Origin: Pseudomonadota bacterium
GTDB taxonomy: Bacteria > Bdellovibrionota_C > UBA2361 > OMII01
Assembly (NCBI GenBank): GCA_027486155.1
Contig: JAIXPR010000123.1
Location: forward strand, 1 to 6,685
Direction: 5' to 3'
DNA length: 6,685 nucleotides
The notes below the pieces were generated by a model. It saw only the letters and a program-made list of their open reading frames with translations, was not told the DNA's origin and made no database searches. The translations under genes and the position numbers were made by a program. Position 1 is the stretch's first letter. Each line of letters begins with the position of its first letter. Below, in pieces: positions 5,640-6,685 of the stretch.

Positions 5640-6283
5640 CAGCTTCCAAAATATACAAGGCGATTTTTTTCGATCTAGGTGGGGTTTTAGTCGACGTTGA
5701 TTGGGCTGGCTATCGGAGAGGTCTTGCCGAGATAGGGTGCCTGATGCCGGGCGACGTCATTCCTGGCTACCATGATGATGTCAGATTCATCGTTGAATTT
5801 ATGACTGGACGGGCAAGCGTGAGCAGTTTTTGGTCCTCATGTCGCAGCGCCTACGGTTGGAACGCAGATGACGCCTCTCTGTCATCGCTCTGGGGGCGGG
5901 TTCTCAGTCCTTTCGATTATTCGTCGCGACTGATTTCTCATCTGACAGAGGCTGGCCTCAAGTTGGGTATAATGAGTGACACGGATCCGATTCATTGGGA
6001 AACTCAGAATCGAAGTTTCGAATTCTTGAACCGCTTCGAGGCGAGCGCTGTTAGTTTCGAACTCGGCGTCATGAAGCCAGACAAGTCGTTTCCGCAGTAT
6101 TTAATGGAGCGGCTCAATGTGGATTCGTCTGAGTGCGTTATCATCGATGACAAGACGCATCTGATAGAGGGATATAAAGAACAGGGATTCTCAGCTTTTC
6201 ATTGGCAGGGGAGTTCGTCAGTTCAGGAATTACTTCAATTTATAGGAATGGATCCAATCGGAGGGGGGGCTCATGATTCTTGA
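5636..6283 (+). CDS. HAD superfamily hydrolase (subfamily IA-like)
   Basis: A 215-residue cytosolic HAD enzyme, a fold mostly used for phosphate monoester hydrolysis. Motif I is FFDLGGVLVD (11-20) with nucleophile D13. The +2 position is G15 instead of the usual acid Asp, as in the YihX/epoxide-hydrolase-like and some dehalogenase-type groups. Motif II is SDT at 114-116, motif III is K147 in GVMKPD, and motif IV is IIDDK with D171 and D172, which bind Mg. A helical cap (about 24-95) sits between motifs I and II. Without the +2 Asp, catalysis may be slow or use another acid. YihX, a sugar phosphatase, also lacks it, so phosphatase activity stays possible. The substrate is unknown; in context it may dephosphorylate a pathway intermediate (inference). 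It is coupled by overlaps to the synthetase upstream (4 bases) and to the adenylating enzyme downstream (11 bases). Confidence 0.85.
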   Translation: MTASKIYKAIFFDLGGVLVDVDWAGYRRGLAEIGCLMPGDVIPGYHDDVRFIVEFMTGRASVSSFWSSCRSAYGWNADDASLSSLWGRVLSPFDYSSRLISHLTEAGLKLGIMSDTDPIHWETQNRSFEFLNRFEASAVSFELGVMKPDKSFPQYLMERLNVDSSECVIIDDKTHLIEGYKEQGFSAFHWQGSSSVQELLQFIGMDPIGGGAHDS

Positions 6284-6685
6284 TTCGACAGTTGACCGAA
6301 TATCGCAATATCTGGATGCGGCTCTGGATAAGTTTCCAGATCGCACCGCAATTCGATCGCGAGATGTAACCTGGACGTATCGTCAGTTCGGAAGCGTCAT
6401 CGATGAAAATGAAAGACTTCTCATCGAGCAGGGAGTTGAGGTTGATGAACCTATCATTGTGGCCGTAAGTAACGAGCCGTGTGACCTTTCAGCCTATCTG
6501 GCTATCTGGAGAGTTGGTGGAGTGGTCGTGCCGGTGCACATAAAAGCCGCCGAGCGAACAGTCGATTATATTATGGAGATAACGGGCGCTCGATATGTAT
6601 TTACAAGCGGTAAAACTCTTGATGGAGCCCTAGGTAGACGACTTTCGGTAGGCGTTGGTGATGAGCGTCTAAAAAAAGTGAAGCA
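6273..6685 (+). CDS. AMP-binding adenylating enzyme, N-terminal part (runs off edge)
   Basis: An open frame continues from ATG 6273 to the window edge (137 codons, no stop). The translation carries the N-terminal pattern of the ANL superfamily (acyl-CoA synthetases and NRPS adenylation domains): FPDRTAI near residues 22-28, VTWTYRQF at about 32-39, then EPIIVAVSN and AIWRVGGVVVPVH (roughly 84-96), where acyl-activating enzymes usually have GA..vP. These enzymes activate a carboxylate as its adenylate and pass it to CoA, a carrier protein or an amine. The P-loop-like SGTTG motif, the substrate pocket and any carrier domain lie beyond the edge, so substrate and type cannot be told. GGAGG (6260-6264) precedes the ATG by 8 bases. 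The gene overlaps the HAD gene by 11 bases and shows that the operon continues with biosynthetic functions. Confidence 0.8.
   Translation, partial: MILDSTVDRISQYLDAALDKFPDRTAIRSRDVTWTYRQFGSVIDENERLLIEQGVEVDEPIIVAVSNEPCDLSAYLAIWRVGGVVVPVHIKAAERTVDYIMEITGARYVFTSGKTLDGALGRRLSVGVGDERLKKVK

Overview
The window holds the promoter-proximal part of one tightly packed plus-strand operon (729 to the right edge), preceded by about 730 bases of palindrome-rich non-coding DNA. Six genes follow each other with gaps of 3 to 10 bases or overlaps of 4 to 11 bases, most with a clear purine-rich ribosome binding site. The last gene runs off the edge. Mixed codon use, moderate GC content, one TTG and one GTG start, and Shine-Dalgarno-type sites indicate a bacterium. 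A proteobacterium is a guess from general style; no ribosomal RNA or other marker fixes the taxon.

Layout: 1-170 is a cluster of short perfect inverted repeats inside an imperfect long inverted repeat. 171-640 has no convincing gene but many stem-loops. 658-663 is a perfect TATAAT box that probably starts the operon. 729-2465 encodes a full-length class I lysyl-tRNA synthetase. 2469-3458 encodes a serine peptidase of family S66 that looks closer to MccF (microcin C immunity) than to the cell-wall LD-carboxypeptidase. 3469-4206 encodes a SAM-dependent methyltransferase. 4203-5639 encodes a second, unrelated lysyl-tRNA synthetase of class II, full length but changed at residues that hold lysine in LysS. 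5636-6283 encodes a HAD-superfamily hydrolase. 6273 onward encodes the N-terminus of an acyl/aminoacyl-adenylating (AMP-binding) enzyme.

Taken together (inference): two synthetases of opposite fold, an MccF-type hydrolase, a methyltransferase, a phosphatase-like enzyme and an adenylating enzyme in one operon look like a natural-product cluster rather than housekeeping translation. The most economical reading is an antimetabolite related to lysine or a lysyl/aminoacyl-adenylate mimic. The class I LysRS would be a resistant replacement target, the S66 enzyme a detoxifying immunity hydrolase, and the divergent class II enzyme, methyltransferase, HAD and AMP-ligase the builders. The main alternative is that the two synthetases act together to charge an unusual tRNA, as reported for class I/class II LysRS pairs in some Bacillus and Methanosarcina. 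I recognise no described cluster with this gene set.
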